DNA of 64,000 nucleotides from the NCBI GenBank assembly GCA_949288805.1, contig CASELL010000001.1, positions 25,027-89,026 of the forward strand, written 5' to 3'. The DNA is from an uncultured Alphaproteobacteria bacterium (GTDB lineage: Bacteria; Pseudomonadota; Alphaproteobacteria; Rickettsiales; UBA1997). This document shows positions 38,812 through 47,923 of the stretch, piece after piece (position 1 is the first letter of the stretch; each line of letters starts with the position of its first letter). The notes under the pieces were generated by a model that was given only the letters and a program-made list of their open reading frames with translations, did no database searches and had not been told where the DNA came from. The position numbers were made by a program, and so were the translations under genes.

Positions 38812-39414
38812 TTAAAATTTGTTTATTCTTTTTAAGCTTTCAGTAATAGCACTTTCAAGTGTTAAGTCTGGCCTTTCTTTCAAAACAGCAATAACTATAC
38901 TTTGTACATGATTTTTTTGATAACCTAAACCTTCAAGAGCAGAAATTGTATCTTTTAATAAATTTGGTTCTTGTTGGGTTGTAATTGTTGTTGTTTCAAT
39001 AGTTATATTTCCAAAACTTTTTATGGAAGATTTTAATTCGTTAATTATTCTAATAGCAACTTTTGGACCAACACCAGAAGCCCTACAAAAAACATCTTTA
39101 TTATCATTAGATATAGCATTAATTATTTCTTCAACAGTGGCAGTATTCATTATTTTAATAGCAACTTTACTACCAACTCCACTAACTTTACATAACATAT
39201 TAAAACAATCTTGTTCTTCTTGTCTAAAAAAGCCAAATAAAGTAATAGAATCTTCTCTAACTATTGTCTCAATAAATAAACTTACTTTATCTTTTACTTG
39301 TAATTTATCAATAACTTTACTAGAACAAAAAACTTTATAACCAACACCATTTACGTCTAATATTATGTAATCTAGCATTATAGTATCAACTATACCAATT
39401 AATTTTCCAATCAT
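38812..39414 (-). CDS. ruvA: Holliday junction helicase subunit RuvA
   Basis: Binds four-way junctions and recruits RuvB for branch migration. The 200-residue product has the OB-fold start MIGKLIGIVDTIMLDYIILDVNGVGYKV, two helix-hairpin-helix units (CKVSGVGSKVAIKIM and CRASGVGPKVAIRII) and the C-terminal RuvB-binding helices. RuvB and RuvC are not adjacent, unlike many genomes. It is three bases after engB, in the same operon. Confidence 0.97.
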   Translation of the reverse strand: MIGKLIGIVDTIMLDYIILDVNGVGYKVFCSSKVIDKLQVKDKVSLFIETIVREDSITLFGFFRQEEQDCFNMLCKVSGVGSKVAIKIMNTATVEEIINAISNDNKDVFCRASGVGPKVAIRIINELKSSIKSFGNITIETTTITTQQEPNLLKDTISALEGLGYQKNHVQSIVIAVLKERPDLTLESAITESLKRINKF

Positions 39415-39417
39415 AAC

Positions 39418-40002
39418 TTAACTATTTATTAAATAATATATTTCATCTCTCAATTCATTTATACCATATTTATCTTTACTACTTGTTAAGATAAAATCAT
39501 GACCTTTAAGATTATTTTTAATATTTTCTAATTCAATTTTATTACAAGAATCGGACTTTGTTAAAATAATTTTATAATTAATATTCATTTTTTCTAAAAG
39601 TTCAATAATGTCAAAATCTTCTTTATCAATACCTTTTTTTGCTGATATCAATATAAATACTTTTTTTAAATTTTTACTATAATAAAAGTAATCATATATT
39701 AATTGTATCCAATTATCTTTCGTTTCTTTTTTTACTTTAGCAAAACCATACCCTGGCATATCAACAAAATTAATTTTATCATTTACATTAAAAAAATTAA
39801 TTTCTTTTGTTCTACCTGGTGTTTTAGAAGATATAGATATTTTACTATTAGTAATAGCATTAATCAAACTAGATTTACCAACATTAGATTTTCCAACAAA
39901 GGCAACTTCTATATTTTTACTCAAATCTAATTGATTTATATTAACCATGCCAAATAAAAATCTAGGTTTATTTTTTAAAAAAAACTCTTCACTTTTTTTC
40001 AT
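39418..40002 (-). CDS. engB: Ribosome biogenesis GTPase EngB (YihA/YsxC)
   Basis: 194-residue GTPase for 50S assembly. G1 is GKSNVGKSS at residues 37-45, G3 is VDMPGYGFAKV, and G4 is TKSD. The NINQLDLSKNIEVAFVGKSN start and the DNWIQLIYDYF helix are typical. It sits 18 bases after mnhG and three before ruvA. Confidence 0.97.
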   Translation of the reverse strand: MKKSEEFFLKNKPRFLFGMVNINQLDLSKNIEVAFVGKSNVGKSSLINAITNSKISISSKTPGRTKEINFFNVNDKINFVDMPGYGFAKVKKETKDNWIQLIYDYFYYSKNLKKVFILISAKKGIDKEDFDIIELLEKMNINYKIILTKSDSCNKIELENIKNNLKGHDFILTSSKDKYGINELRDEIYYLINS

Positions 40003-40020
40003 TGTTTATTATTTTTAATA

Positions 40021-40893
40021 TTAAAAATCATCTTCATAATCATCAGCTAACATTTCTTCTGTTAAATGATATTTATCTAGTATACTCTTAATCAAGTCTT
40101 CTGCTTTTTGTATTTCTTCTGGTTTTCTTGTAATAAACGCGTTCTTTCTAACAGTCTCTATTTTCTTTCTTAATATTTTCTTTTGTTCTTTAATTTTTTG
40201 TCTTAGTTCCTCGTTTTCTCTTTCTATGTCGGTCATTTCTTCTTTCGGTTTTGGTTGTTCTTTTGGTTGTTCTTTTGGTTGTTCTTTTGGTTGTTCTTTT
40301 GGTTGTTGTTGTGGTTGTGGTTGCTGTTCTTTAGATTGTTGTTGTACTTTTTTATCTTCTTGTTTTTGAAGATTGGTTTTTTTCTCTTCTTTTTGTTTTA
40401 GTTTTTCTTTTTCTTCTTTTTGTCTTATTTTTTCTTTTTCTTTTTCTTCTTTTTGTTTTAGTTTTTCCAATTTTTTTCTATCTTTATTGCTCAACCTACG
40501 CCTTAAAGATTCTTTAGATATCCTATTATCAATAAAATCTCTTGTTTTATTATATATTTCTTCATTTTCTTCTTGTATTATTTCATCTCTACTTTTGGCA
40601 TTATAAAGAATATCATTAAGTATGGCATTTTTTAATAAAAAACTAGTAATAGCTATACTACAAATAGAATTTATAACTATTAAAAACAATATCTCGAAAA
40701 ATATTATTGGTTCATAAGATAATATAGACACTGAAAATAGAATAAGCGATGCTCCATAAACATTAAACATTGTTAGTGTATGAAGTTTTATATAAAAATC
40801 TTTATACCTTATAAGACCAATAAAAGAAGCAAATATAAAAAACCCACCAAAAAATAAACAAAATATACTTAAATAATTTAAAAATAATATCAT
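40021..40893 (-). CDS. mnhG: Mrp-type Na+/H+ antiporter subunit G with a long C-terminal extension
   Basis: 290 residues. The first about 95 form the MnhG/PhaG core: three hydrophobic helices with SFIGLIRYKDFYIKLHTLTMFNVYGASLILF, followed by a region typical of the family. About 190 residues of hydrophilic, Lys/Glu/Gln-rich sequence follow (predicted coiled coil plus a KEQP tandem repeat), ending ADDYEDDF. Family proteins are usually only about 110 residues, so the tail is an addition. It overlaps or abuts mnhF (one base apart). Confidence 0.8.
   Translation of the reverse strand: MILFLNYLSIFCLFFGGFFIFASFIGLIRYKDFYIKLHTLTMFNVYGASLILFSVSILSYEPIIFFEILFLIVINSICSIAITSFLLKNAILNDILYNAKSRDEIIQEENEEIYNKTRDFIDNRISKESLRRRLSNKDRKKLEKLKQKEEKEKEKIRQKEEKEKLKQKEEKKTNLQKQEDKKVQQQSKEQQPQPQQQPKEQPKEQPKEQPKEQPKPKEEMTDIERENEELRQKIKEQKKILRKKIETVRKNAFITRKPEEIQKAEDLIKSILDKYHLTEEMLADDYEDDF
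40253..40304 (-). repeat. 12-nt tandem repeat encoding KEQP
   Basis: About four consecutive near-identical 12-base units inside the MnhG C-terminal extension. Confidence 0.9.
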
Positions 40894-40894
40894 A

Positions 40895-41140
40895 CTAATA
40901 CTTAATTTTTTTATATATAAAGGTTAATGTTATTATAAAATTTATTAAAGTCATAAAAACCAATACATATATTATTTTATAAAAATGTAAATAATGTAAA
41001 AAATAAATACTAACAGAAAGAATAATAGTATTTATTAAAAAATAAAGATAAAATATCAAATAAAAAAAATCCTTTAAAATAAACATATAAAAAAATAAAT
41101 ATAAAATACAAAAAAATAAAAAATATAAAATCAAACTCAT
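40895..41140 (-). CDS. mnhF: Mrp antiporter subunit F-like protein
   Basis: 81 residues, almost entirely three hydrophobic helices. Sequence similarity to MnhF is weak to the eye; the call rests on size, helix count and position between subunits E and G, which is the family's normal order. Confidence 0.6.
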   Translation of the reverse strand: MSLILYFLFFCILYLFFYMFILKDFFYLIFYLYFLINTIILSVSIYFLHYLHFYKIIYVLVFMTLINFIITLTFIYKKIKY

Positions 41141-41150
41141 AACTAAATCC

Positions 41151-41642
41151 TTATACTAAATTATCATCATTAACTTTTTGAGAATCAAGACTTAAAAAAT
41201 ATAATTGATTCGGAGTAAAAAATAATTTATTAATAGAATGAATGACTATACACTTATTTTTCATAATAGAAGATACCATTCCAGCATTTAAATTTAATAA
41301 ATTTGATGTTAAATTATTTTCATAAATATTTTCATTGTCTATATATAAATAATCTATAACTGGATCTATATAATTGTTTATTTTTAAAAACTCAAAACCT
41401 AAATATAAACTTTCAAAAAAGCCATTAAATATTTTTTTAAAAAATATTTTATAAAAACCAAATTGTAAAAATAAAAACTCATTTTTTATGGAAAAAAGTC
41501 TCAACTTTATACACAGGCTAGATATAAAAAAGGAAAAAACAATTCCACAAAATAACATCAAAAAAGAAAAGTAACTATTAAAAAGAAATAATATCAACCA
41601 AAAACCAAATAGTATAAAAAAAAGTGTAAAAAATAATAACAT
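41151..41642 (-). CDS. mnhE: Mrp antiporter subunit E
   Basis: 163 residues: two N-terminal hydrophobic helices, then a soluble domain. The family pattern is visible in LTSNLLNLNAGMVSSIMKNK followed by IVIHSINK. Subunits A-D of the antiporter are not in this window, so the full pump would depend on genes elsewhere. It diverges from nusB. Confidence 0.8.
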   Translation of the reverse strand: MLLFFTLFFILFGFWLILFLFNSYFSFLMLFCGIVFSFFISSLCIKLRLFSIKNEFLFLQFGFYKIFFKKIFNGFFESLYLGFEFLKINNYIDPVIDYLYIDNENIYENNLTSNLLNLNAGMVSSIMKNKCIVIHSINKLFFTPNQLYFLSLDSQKVNDDNLV

Positions 41643-41713
41643 TTTTATTTTATTTTAAAAAATAATATTTTATTATAATAATAAATTATAAAATAATATT
41701 ATTCAAGGGGAAA

Positions 41714-42295
41714 ATGGAAAAAATAAAAAATAATTGTAATAATAAACCAATTCGTAGAAGTGTTGCTAGATTAATATCTTGTCAAGCCCTATATATGTAT
41801 TACGATTCTAGTGTTGAAGATAAAAATATAGATAACATATTAAAATATATTAATGATTATTATATTAAAGAACAATTCAAAAGAGATGATGGAAAAATTG
41901 AATTTTTAGATTTATATAAAAATAGTTTCGTTAAAGAATTAATTAATGGGGTTATAAACAATAAAGAAGAAATTGATGTATTAATAAATAAACTATTAAA
42001 TAAAACAGATACTGTTGAAACATTAGAACCAGTTCTCTTACAATGTTTTAGATTGGCATACTTTGAACTGCAAAATTATGATACAAAAAAAGAAAATATT
42101 ATAAAAGAATATGTTGATATAGTGGCAGAATTTTATAATGATAATACTATTAACTTTGCTAATAGTTTAATATCAAATATATCAGCAATTATTAGAGATA
42201 AAGTTGATATTAATTCACTTGTTGACAAAAAAGATAACGAAGTTAAAATAAAAAATAAAAGACATAGAAAAATATTAAAATTAAATAATGAATAA
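41714..42295 (+). CDS. nusB: Transcription antitermination protein NusB
   Basis: 193 residues. Starts with RRSVARLISCQALYMY, has LLNKTDTVETLEPVLLQCFRLAYFEL, and IIKEYVDIVAEFYNDNTINFANSLIS, all NusB core helices. A basic C-terminal extension of about 30 residues is beyond the usual size. AAGGGG precedes the ATG. The final eight bases overlap smpB. Confidence 0.95.
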   Translation: MEKIKNNCNNKPIRRSVARLISCQALYMYYDSSVEDKNIDNILKYINDYYIKEQFKRDDGKIEFLDLYKNSFVKELINGVINNKEEIDVLINKLLNKTDTVETLEPVLLQCFRLAYFELQNYDTKKENIIKEYVDIVAEFYNDNTINFANSLISNISAIIRDKVDINSLVDKKDNEVKIKNKRHRKILKLNNE

Positions 42296-42752
42296 CAATT
42301 ATAAAATTATAGCTCAAAACAAAAGGGCAAGATATGAATATTTTATTGAAGATGAATATGAAGCTGGGCTTGTTTTAACTGGAAGTGAAATTAAAAGTAT
42401 TAGAACCGGTAAAGTTAATATACAGGATGCTCATATAGAATTTGATAAAAATGGAGAAATATTTATGTTAAACTCCTACATATCGCCATATAAATTAGCT
42501 ATTTTATTTAATCATGAACCTACTAGAAAAAGAAAATTATTGTTAAATAAAAGAGAAATAAAAAAAATAATATCTAAAATTAAATTAAAAGGTTTTACAT
42601 GTATTCCATTAGTTTTATATATAAATAATAAAAATTATGCTAAATTAAAAATAGCAATAGCAAAAGGTAAAAAACTTTATGATAAAAGAGAGAGTATAAA
42701 AGAAAGAGATTTTAAAAGAGACAAAGAGAGGCTTTTTATAAAAAATTATTAA
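42288..42752 (+). CDS. smpB: SsrA-binding protein SmpB
   Basis: 154-residue tmRNA partner for rescuing stalled ribosomes. Has YKIIAQNKRARYEYFIEDEYEAGLVLTGSEIKSIRTGKVNI and the C-terminal basic tail with YDKRESIKERDFKRDKER. The overlap with nusB suggests coupling. tmRNA itself was not found in the window. Confidence 0.98.
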   Translation: MNNNYKIIAQNKRARYEYFIEDEYEAGLVLTGSEIKSIRTGKVNIQDAHIEFDKNGEIFMLNSYISPYKLAILFNHEPTRKRKLLLNKREIKKIISKIKLKGFTCIPLVLYINNKNYAKLKIAIAKGKKLYDKRESIKERDFKRDKERLFIKNY

Positions 42753-42777
42753 AAAATATAAAAATAAAGAAAAAAAA

Positions 42778-43524
42778 ATGAAAAAAAACAAATCTAAAAA
42801 TACAAATGAGGATTTATTAATTGGCTGTTTTATAAAATACAGAGAGTATAAAAATAGCAACAAAAAATTACTTGTTTTTTGTAGAAAGATAAGAAAAAGA
42901 AAGAGAAAAATTAAAGAAATACAAATAATTCAAAATAATATAATAAAAAAATATATTGAAACAGGAACTTTAAATTATAACAATATTAATAAAAAAACCG
43001 TATCAAAACCAATAAACACATTTGAAGAAACAATGCTACAATTTGTAGATTATATAAATAATTTTAAACCATTATATAATGAAAATATAAATAGACTAAA
43101 ATATTACCATTATTTTTTATCAAAAAATATATATAAAAAAGAAAATATTAATAATTTTAATATAAATGATAAATATCTGCTTATAACATCAAGAATGTTT
43201 AACGATAATGTTAATGAAACAATGTTAAAATCTAGCCTAATCTCTTTAATTATAATCTTCTATTCATATAAAGAAATTATAGGTTTTATACCAAAAAAAA
43301 ATATTTTCTGTAAAAAAATAACAAAAAAAATAAACAATTTAGCTAATTTTTTTATAAAAAATATAACATTTGACGATTGTTTTTATATAGACGATATTAT
43401 ATCCAAAACAAAGTATATAACAACAATAGATTATTTTAGAACTTTATCTTTTAGGCAAAAATATAGAAATAATTATAATAATACTTTTAGTAAATTATAT
43501 TTTAATAGTTCTACAAATATCTAA
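42778..43524 (+). CDS. Unknown basic protein, 248 residues
   Basis: Not recognised. Lys/Asn-rich, with a basic cluster (CRKIRKRKRKIKEI) near residues 35-48 and predicted helices after it; a hydrophobic stretch (LKSSLISLIIIFYSYKEIIGF) lies near residues 145-170. It begins 26 bases after smpB and its last 14 bases overlap the terminase gene on the other strand. It may be a phage remnant or a poorly conserved host gene. Confidence 0.55.
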   Translation: MKKNKSKNTNEDLLIGCFIKYREYKNSNKKLLVFCRKIRKRKRKIKEIQIIQNNIIKKYIETGTLNYNNINKKTVSKPINTFEETMLQFVDYINNFKPLYNENINRLKYYHYFLSKNIYKKENINNFNINDKYLLITSRMFNDNVNETMLKSSLISLIIIFYSYKEIIGFIPKKNIFCKKITKKINNLANFFIKNITFDDCFYIDDIISKTKYITTIDYFRTLSFRQKYRNNYNNTFSKLYFNSSTNI

Positions 43525-44905
43525 TTTTGTATTCTTTTAAATTATTATTTTCTATCCAGTTCAAAAATTGGCTTATAGAATCCACTTGATCATCATGCTG
43601 TGAGTTTGGAAAAGTCAATAATTCATATTCTAGATCAAAAAGCCAGTTAGTTTTATCTTTTATAAAAATTCTTTCTGCTTCAAAAATAGGTGTAATACTA
43701 GCAAATCTTGTAATTTTATCTTTTACAACTTTAATAGGAATAACGTTATAACTTAATTCTTTTTTTAAATCTTGTATTAGAGATTGACCGCTTGCTTTAT
43801 CTTCAATTAAAATAGCTCTTGGTTGCCATTTATTAATTAATTGTATTGATTTTCTTTTTAAATCTGGATATTCTAACCATTCTCTATACAAATCGATTAA
43901 ATAATAATTATTTTTATATTTACCCCAAATAGTACAAACACTAGGATCATTATTTATACCGGCTTTAATTGCAGTATCAAAACTTAAATAAATATTTTCA
44001 AAATTAATATTTTCATTATAATATTGTAGCCATTTTTTAGAAAAAATACCACTATTTTCAGTCATAGGTTTTTGTTGATATTGACAATTAAAAACATATT
44101 CTCCCATATCTTTTTTAATTCTTTCAATTTCTTCTTTACCTTCTCTTTTTTCAAAAAGTAATTCTCCTTTTTTAATTATTTTATTAAAATTACCAATATT
44201 TATTGTTGTTTCTTCTTCAAAAATCGCTGGTAAATTCAAATGAACCCACCCACCTTTTTCTAATAAATGTCCACTTAAATCATTTTCATGTAGTCTTTGC
44301 ATTACAACAATAATAGCACCATTCTTTTTATCATTTAATCTGCTACTAAAAGTATTATCATACCATTTTAAAACTTTATCTCTCTGTTTTTCACTTAAAA
44401 CATTTTGTGGATTATGTGGATCATCAATAATTAATATATCGCCACCTTCACCAGTTAAAGTTCCACCAACAGAAGTTGCAAATCTATAACCATTTTGTGT
44501 GGTAGAAAACTTATATTTTTGATTTTGTGTTCTACTTAATATTGTATTATTAAAAACTCTTTTATACCAACTACTTTCTAATATTAATCTACAATCAGTA
44601 GAATGTTTTATTGCTAATTTTTCAGAATAACTTGCAACAATAATTCTTTTTGTTGGATCTTTACCAAGTATCCAAGCAGGAAAAGCAACACTAACACATA
44701 CAGATTTCAAATATCTAGGAGGCATATTTATCAACAATCTTTTAATATTTCCATTATAAACTTCATTTAACGCTTCACTAATTGCTCCAATGTGCCAATT
44801 ATTAATAAACTTTTGTCCTTGATTTATAATATAAAAACTTCTTTCAATAAAATAATTTAATGAATTATTATATATTTCTTTTTCTATTTCGTTTATGGTT
44901 TTCAT
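43511..44905 (-). CDS. Phage terminase large subunit (orphan)
   Basis: 464-residue packaging ATPase-nuclease. Walker A-type MPPRYLKS at residues 61-68, Walker B DILIIDDPHNP, and RNase H-like nuclease acidic residues in YLSFDTAIKAG, ILIEDKASGQ and HDDQVDSISQF are all present, so both activities look intact. No portal, capsid or other phage gene is nearby. Either a gene left from a prophage or a component of a gene-transfer-agent-like system encoded elsewhere. A weak candidate promoter at 44932-44960 reads into it. Confidence 0.88.
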   Translation of the reverse strand: MKTINEIEKEIYNNSLNYFIERSFYIINQGQKFINNWHIGAISEALNEVYNGNIKRLLINMPPRYLKSVCVSVAFPAWILGKDPTKRIIVASYSEKLAIKHSTDCRLILESSWYKRVFNNTILSRTQNQKYKFSTTQNGYRFATSVGGTLTGEGGDILIIDDPHNPQNVLSEKQRDKVLKWYDNTFSSRLNDKKNGAIIVVMQRLHENDLSGHLLEKGGWVHLNLPAIFEEETTINIGNFNKIIKKGELLFEKREGKEEIERIKKDMGEYVFNCQYQQKPMTENSGIFSKKWLQYYNENINFENIYLSFDTAIKAGINNDPSVCTIWGKYKNNYYLIDLYREWLEYPDLKRKSIQLINKWQPRAILIEDKASGQSLIQDLKKELSYNVIPIKVVKDKITRFASITPIFEAERIFIKDKTNWLFDLEYELLTFPNSQHDDQVDSISQFLNWIENNNLKEYKIRYL

Positions 44906-44931
44906 TATAAAATATATTACAATATATTTTT

Positions 44932-44960
44932 GTTATATATTTTATTTTTAATTTTGTCAG
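44932..44960 (-). promoter_or_regulatory. Candidate promoter of the terminase gene
   Basis: Minus-strand CTGACA (44960-44955), 17-nt spacer, TATAAC (44937-44932), diverging from the glyS promoter. Confidence 0.4.
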
Positions 44961-44970
44961 TATATAAAAA

Positions 44971-44998
44971 TTGACTTTTCCAAATAAAATAATAAATT
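44971..44998 (+). promoter_or_regulatory. Candidate promoter of glyS
   Basis: TTGACT (44971-44976), 16-nt spacer, TAAATT (44993-44998). Confidence 0.5.
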
Positions 44999-45031
44999 AA
45001 TATAAGCTATTATTAATTTTATAATTAAAAA

Positions 45032-46402
45032 ATGAAAAAGAATATTAAAATGGACGATTTAATATCGTTGTGTAGAAGAAGAGGTTTTATATTTCAAAGT
45101 TCGGAAATATATGGTGGTTTACAAGGTGTTTATGATTTTGGTCCATTAGGTGTAGAATTAAAAAACAATTTAAAAAATGCTTGGTGGAAAGCAATGGTAT
45201 ATGAAAGAGATGATATTGAAGGAATAGATTGTGGTATTTTAACACATCAATTAACTTTAAGACATTCAGGACATGAAGAAACTTTCACTGACCCTCTTTG
45301 TGAATGTAAAAATTGTGGTAATAGAATGAGAGCAGATCATATAAAAAATGGTCAATGCGATAAATGTGGAAGTAAAGATTTAACTGAACCTAGAAGTTTT
45401 AATTTAATGTTTAAGACAACTATGGGAGCTATTGAAAATAGTGATAATTTTTGTTATTTAAGGCCTGAAACTGCACAGGGTATTTTTACTAATTTTAAAA
45501 ATGTTTTAGATACTACTTCTAGAAAATTGCCTTTTGGTATAGCACAAATGGGTAAAGCTTTTAGAAATGAAATTACTCCTAGAAATTTTATTTTTAGAGT
45601 TAGAGAGTTTGAACAAATGGAATTAGAATTCTTTGTTGAACCAGGAACAGATGAAGATTGGCATAAAAAATGGGTAGAAAGTCGAGTTAATTGGTGGGTA
45701 GAACAAGGTTTAAGTAGAGAAAATATTATATTAGAACATGTAGGAAAAGAAGATTTGGCACACTACTCTAAAGCAACAACTGATATAAATTATGAATTTC
45801 CTCATGGAGTTGAAGAATTGGAAGGTGTTGCAGATAGGACAGATTTTGATCTTGGCTCACATAGTAAAGAACAAGAAAGTTTAAATCTTTATTCAAAAGT
45901 GAAAGAAAATAAAGATTCTAATACAAAATTAGCAGTACAAAATCTAGATACTAAACAATTATATGTACCATATGTAATAGAGCCATCAGCAGGAGTTGAA
46001 AGAGGTGTTTTGGCCTTATTAACAGAAGCTTATACAGAAGAAGATTTAGGTGAAGGTAATAAAAGAATAGTTTTAAAATTTAAAAAACATATAGCACCTA
46101 TTAAAGTAGCAGTTATTCCATTGGCAAAAAATAATGAAAAAATAGTTGAAAAATGTCATGAAATTAAAACTAGATTACAAAAACTTGGTATAGGTAGAAT
46201 TAAATATGAAGATACTGGAAATGTTGGTAAAGCATATAGAAGAAATGATGAAGTAGGAACTCCACTTTGTATTACTGTTGATTTTGAAACATTCGAAGGC
46301 GAAGAAGAAACAATTACAATTAGAGATAGAGATACAATGCAACAAGAAAGAATTAAATTAAAAGATTTGGAAAATTATATAATAGACTACTTTAAAAAAT
46401 AA
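45032..46402 (+). CDS. glyS: Glycyl-tRNA synthetase, single-chain (alpha2) type
   Basis: Class II synthetase charging tRNA-Gly. The 456-residue chain has [18 protein letters not shown], the zinc-type Cys pairs (CECKNCGNR and CDKCGSKDL), motif 2 [21 protein letters not shown], and motif 3 [12 protein letters not shown], then a C-terminal anticodon-binding domain. This is the eukaryote/archaea/Gram-positive form, unlike the alpha2-beta2 GlyQ/GlyS form usual in Proteobacteria. No Shine-Dalgarno is clear before the ATG. Confidence 0.97.
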   Translation: MKKNIKMDDLISLCRRRGFIFQSSEIYGGLQGVYDFGPLGVELKNNLKNAWWKAMVYERDDIEGIDCGILTHQLTLRHSGHEETFTDPLCECKNCGNRMRADHIKNGQCDKCGSKDLTEPRSFNLMFKTTMGAIENSDNFCYLRPETAQGIFTNFKNVLDTTSRKLPFGIAQMGKAFRNEITPRNFIFRVREFEQMELEFFVEPGTDEDWHKKWVESRVNWWVEQGLSRENIILEHVGKEDLAHYSKATTDINYEFPHGVEELEGVADRTDFDLGSHSKEQESLNLYSKVKENKDSNTKLAVQNLDTKQLYVPYVIEPSAGVERGVLALLTEAYTEEDLGEGNKRIVLKFKKHIAPIKVAVIPLAKNNEKIVEKCHEIKTRLQKLGIGRIKYEDTGNVGKAYRRNDEVGTPLCITVDFETFEGEEETITIRDRDTMQQERIKLKDLENYIIDYFKK

Positions 46403-46460
46403 TATTTTACTTTTAAATATTTATTTTTAATAATATAAAAAATAACATTCTACATTATGT

Positions 46461-47861
46461 ATGATTAGTATTTTTGATATTTTTAAAATAGGTATAGGAC
46501 CATCAAGTTCTCATACTGTTGGTCCAATGAAATCGGGAATGTTTTTTATAAATACAATAAAAGAACAATATAATATAAACGACATAACATCTGTAAAAGT
46601 TGATCTGTATGGTTCATTAGCTTTAACAAAAAGTGGACATGGAACTGATATTGCTTTAATGCTTGGGCTTTCTGGTTTTAACCCAAACGATGTAGATCCA
46701 AATAAAATTGACGAAATTATAAAAAATATTAGAGATACAAAAAAATTAAAATTAAACTTTGAAAAAGAAATAAATTTTGATGACGATATTGATATCATAA
46801 CACATAAAACAGAAGAATTGCCATATCACCCAAATGGTTTGATTATAACTGCTTATAACGGTAATAAAAAAATATTTTCAGAAGAATATTATTCTGTTGG
46901 TGGTGGTTTTGTTGAAACAAAAGAAGAAATAACAAAAAGAAAAGTCGACAATATTGTAAAGAAAGAAGAAAATTATCCTTTTAAGTTTAATTCTTGGAGC
47001 GAATTGGTTTCTATATGTAATAAAGAAAACAAAGATATATGGGAAATAGTTTTAGAAAATGAAAAAAGTATTAGAGATGAAAACAAAATAAATGAAAAAA
47101 TAGAAAAAATATCTAAAATAATGGAAAATACCATAAATAATAGTTTAAATAAAGATGGTCCTATAAAAGGTGGTTTGAATTTAGAAAGAAGAAGTAAAAA
47201 TTTATATAACAAAATAAACAGTGAAAAAAATGAAGATTTTAAATTAATAGATCATTTATTACTATGGGGTATGATGGCAGGTGAAGAAAACGCTAGTTAT
47301 GGCCAAATAATTACAGCTCCAACAAATGGTGCTGCTGGAATAATACCATCTGTTTTACAATATTATAAAACATTTTGTAATGGAAATTTTGAAGGAATTA
47401 AAAAATTCTTTTTAACGGCAGGAGTTATTGGTATTTTATGTAAATTAAATGCTTCAATATCTGGTGCAGAAGGTGGTTGTCAAGCAGAAGTTGGAAGTGC
47501 TACTGCCATGGCTGCAGCTGGTTTATGTTCTGCTCTTGGTGGAACAATAGAACAATGTGAAAATGCCGCAATAATAGCTCTTTCACATAATCTAGGTTTA
47601 ATATGCGATCCTGTTTGTGGATTAGTTCAAGTTCCTTGTATTGAAAGAAATGCTATAAATGCAGTAAAAGCGTTAACTGCTTGTAGACTTGCTTTATTAG
47701 AAGAAAGAAGCGTTTTCTTAACATTAGATCAAGTTATCTTAACATTAAAAGAAGTTGGTGATGATATGTTATCTAAATATAGGGAAACAGCCTTAGGTGG
47801 TTTAGCAAAAAATGCTAAATCTGGTAGAAGATGCTGTAATAATTGTTCTTATTGTTCATAA
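46461..47861 (+). CDS. sdaA: L-serine ammonia-lyase, iron-sulfur type
   Basis: Deaminates L-serine to pyruvate and ammonia with a [4Fe-4S] cluster. The 466-residue single chain joins the beta-type (GIGPSSSHTVGPMKSG) and alpha-type domains (ENASYGQIITAPTNGAAG, SGAEGGCQAEVGSATAMAAAG, CDPVCGLVQVPCIERNA). It ends with an unusual Cys-rich tail: C458, C459, C462 and C465. It lies 58 bases after glyS. Together with pyruvate kinase it supplies pyruvate for the pfl enzyme, which is inference. Confidence 0.96.
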   Translation: MISIFDIFKIGIGPSSSHTVGPMKSGMFFINTIKEQYNINDITSVKVDLYGSLALTKSGHGTDIALMLGLSGFNPNDVDPNKIDEIIKNIRDTKKLKLNFEKEINFDDDIDIITHKTEELPYHPNGLIITAYNGNKKIFSEEYYSVGGGFVETKEEITKRKVDNIVKKEENYPFKFNSWSELVSICNKENKDIWEIVLENEKSIRDENKINEKIEKISKIMENTINNSLNKDGPIKGGLNLERRSKNLYNKINSEKNEDFKLIDHLLLWGMMAGEENASYGQIITAPTNGAAGIIPSVLQYYKTFCNGNFEGIKKFFLTAGVIGILCKLNASISGAEGGCQAEVGSATAMAAAGLCSALGGTIEQCENAAIIALSHNLGLICDPVCGLVQVPCIERNAINAVKALTACRLALLEERSVFLTLDQVILTLKEVGDDMLSKYRETALGGLAKNAKSGRRCCNNCSYCS

Positions 47862-47867
47862 AATATC

Positions 47868-47895
47868 TTGACTATAATGTTTATTTAGTTATAAT
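47868..47895 (+). promoter_or_regulatory. Promoter of the 683-residue orphan gene
   Basis: TTGACT (47868-47873), 16-nt spacer, TATAAT (47890-47895), beginning six bases after the sdaA stop. Confidence 0.7.
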
Positions 47896-47923
47896 ATCAT
47901 TATATTAATTATTAAATACTTAT

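Noticed and set aside
43511-44905. Complete prophage around the terminase
   Set aside because: No other phage genes or attachment repeats were seen within several kilobases.
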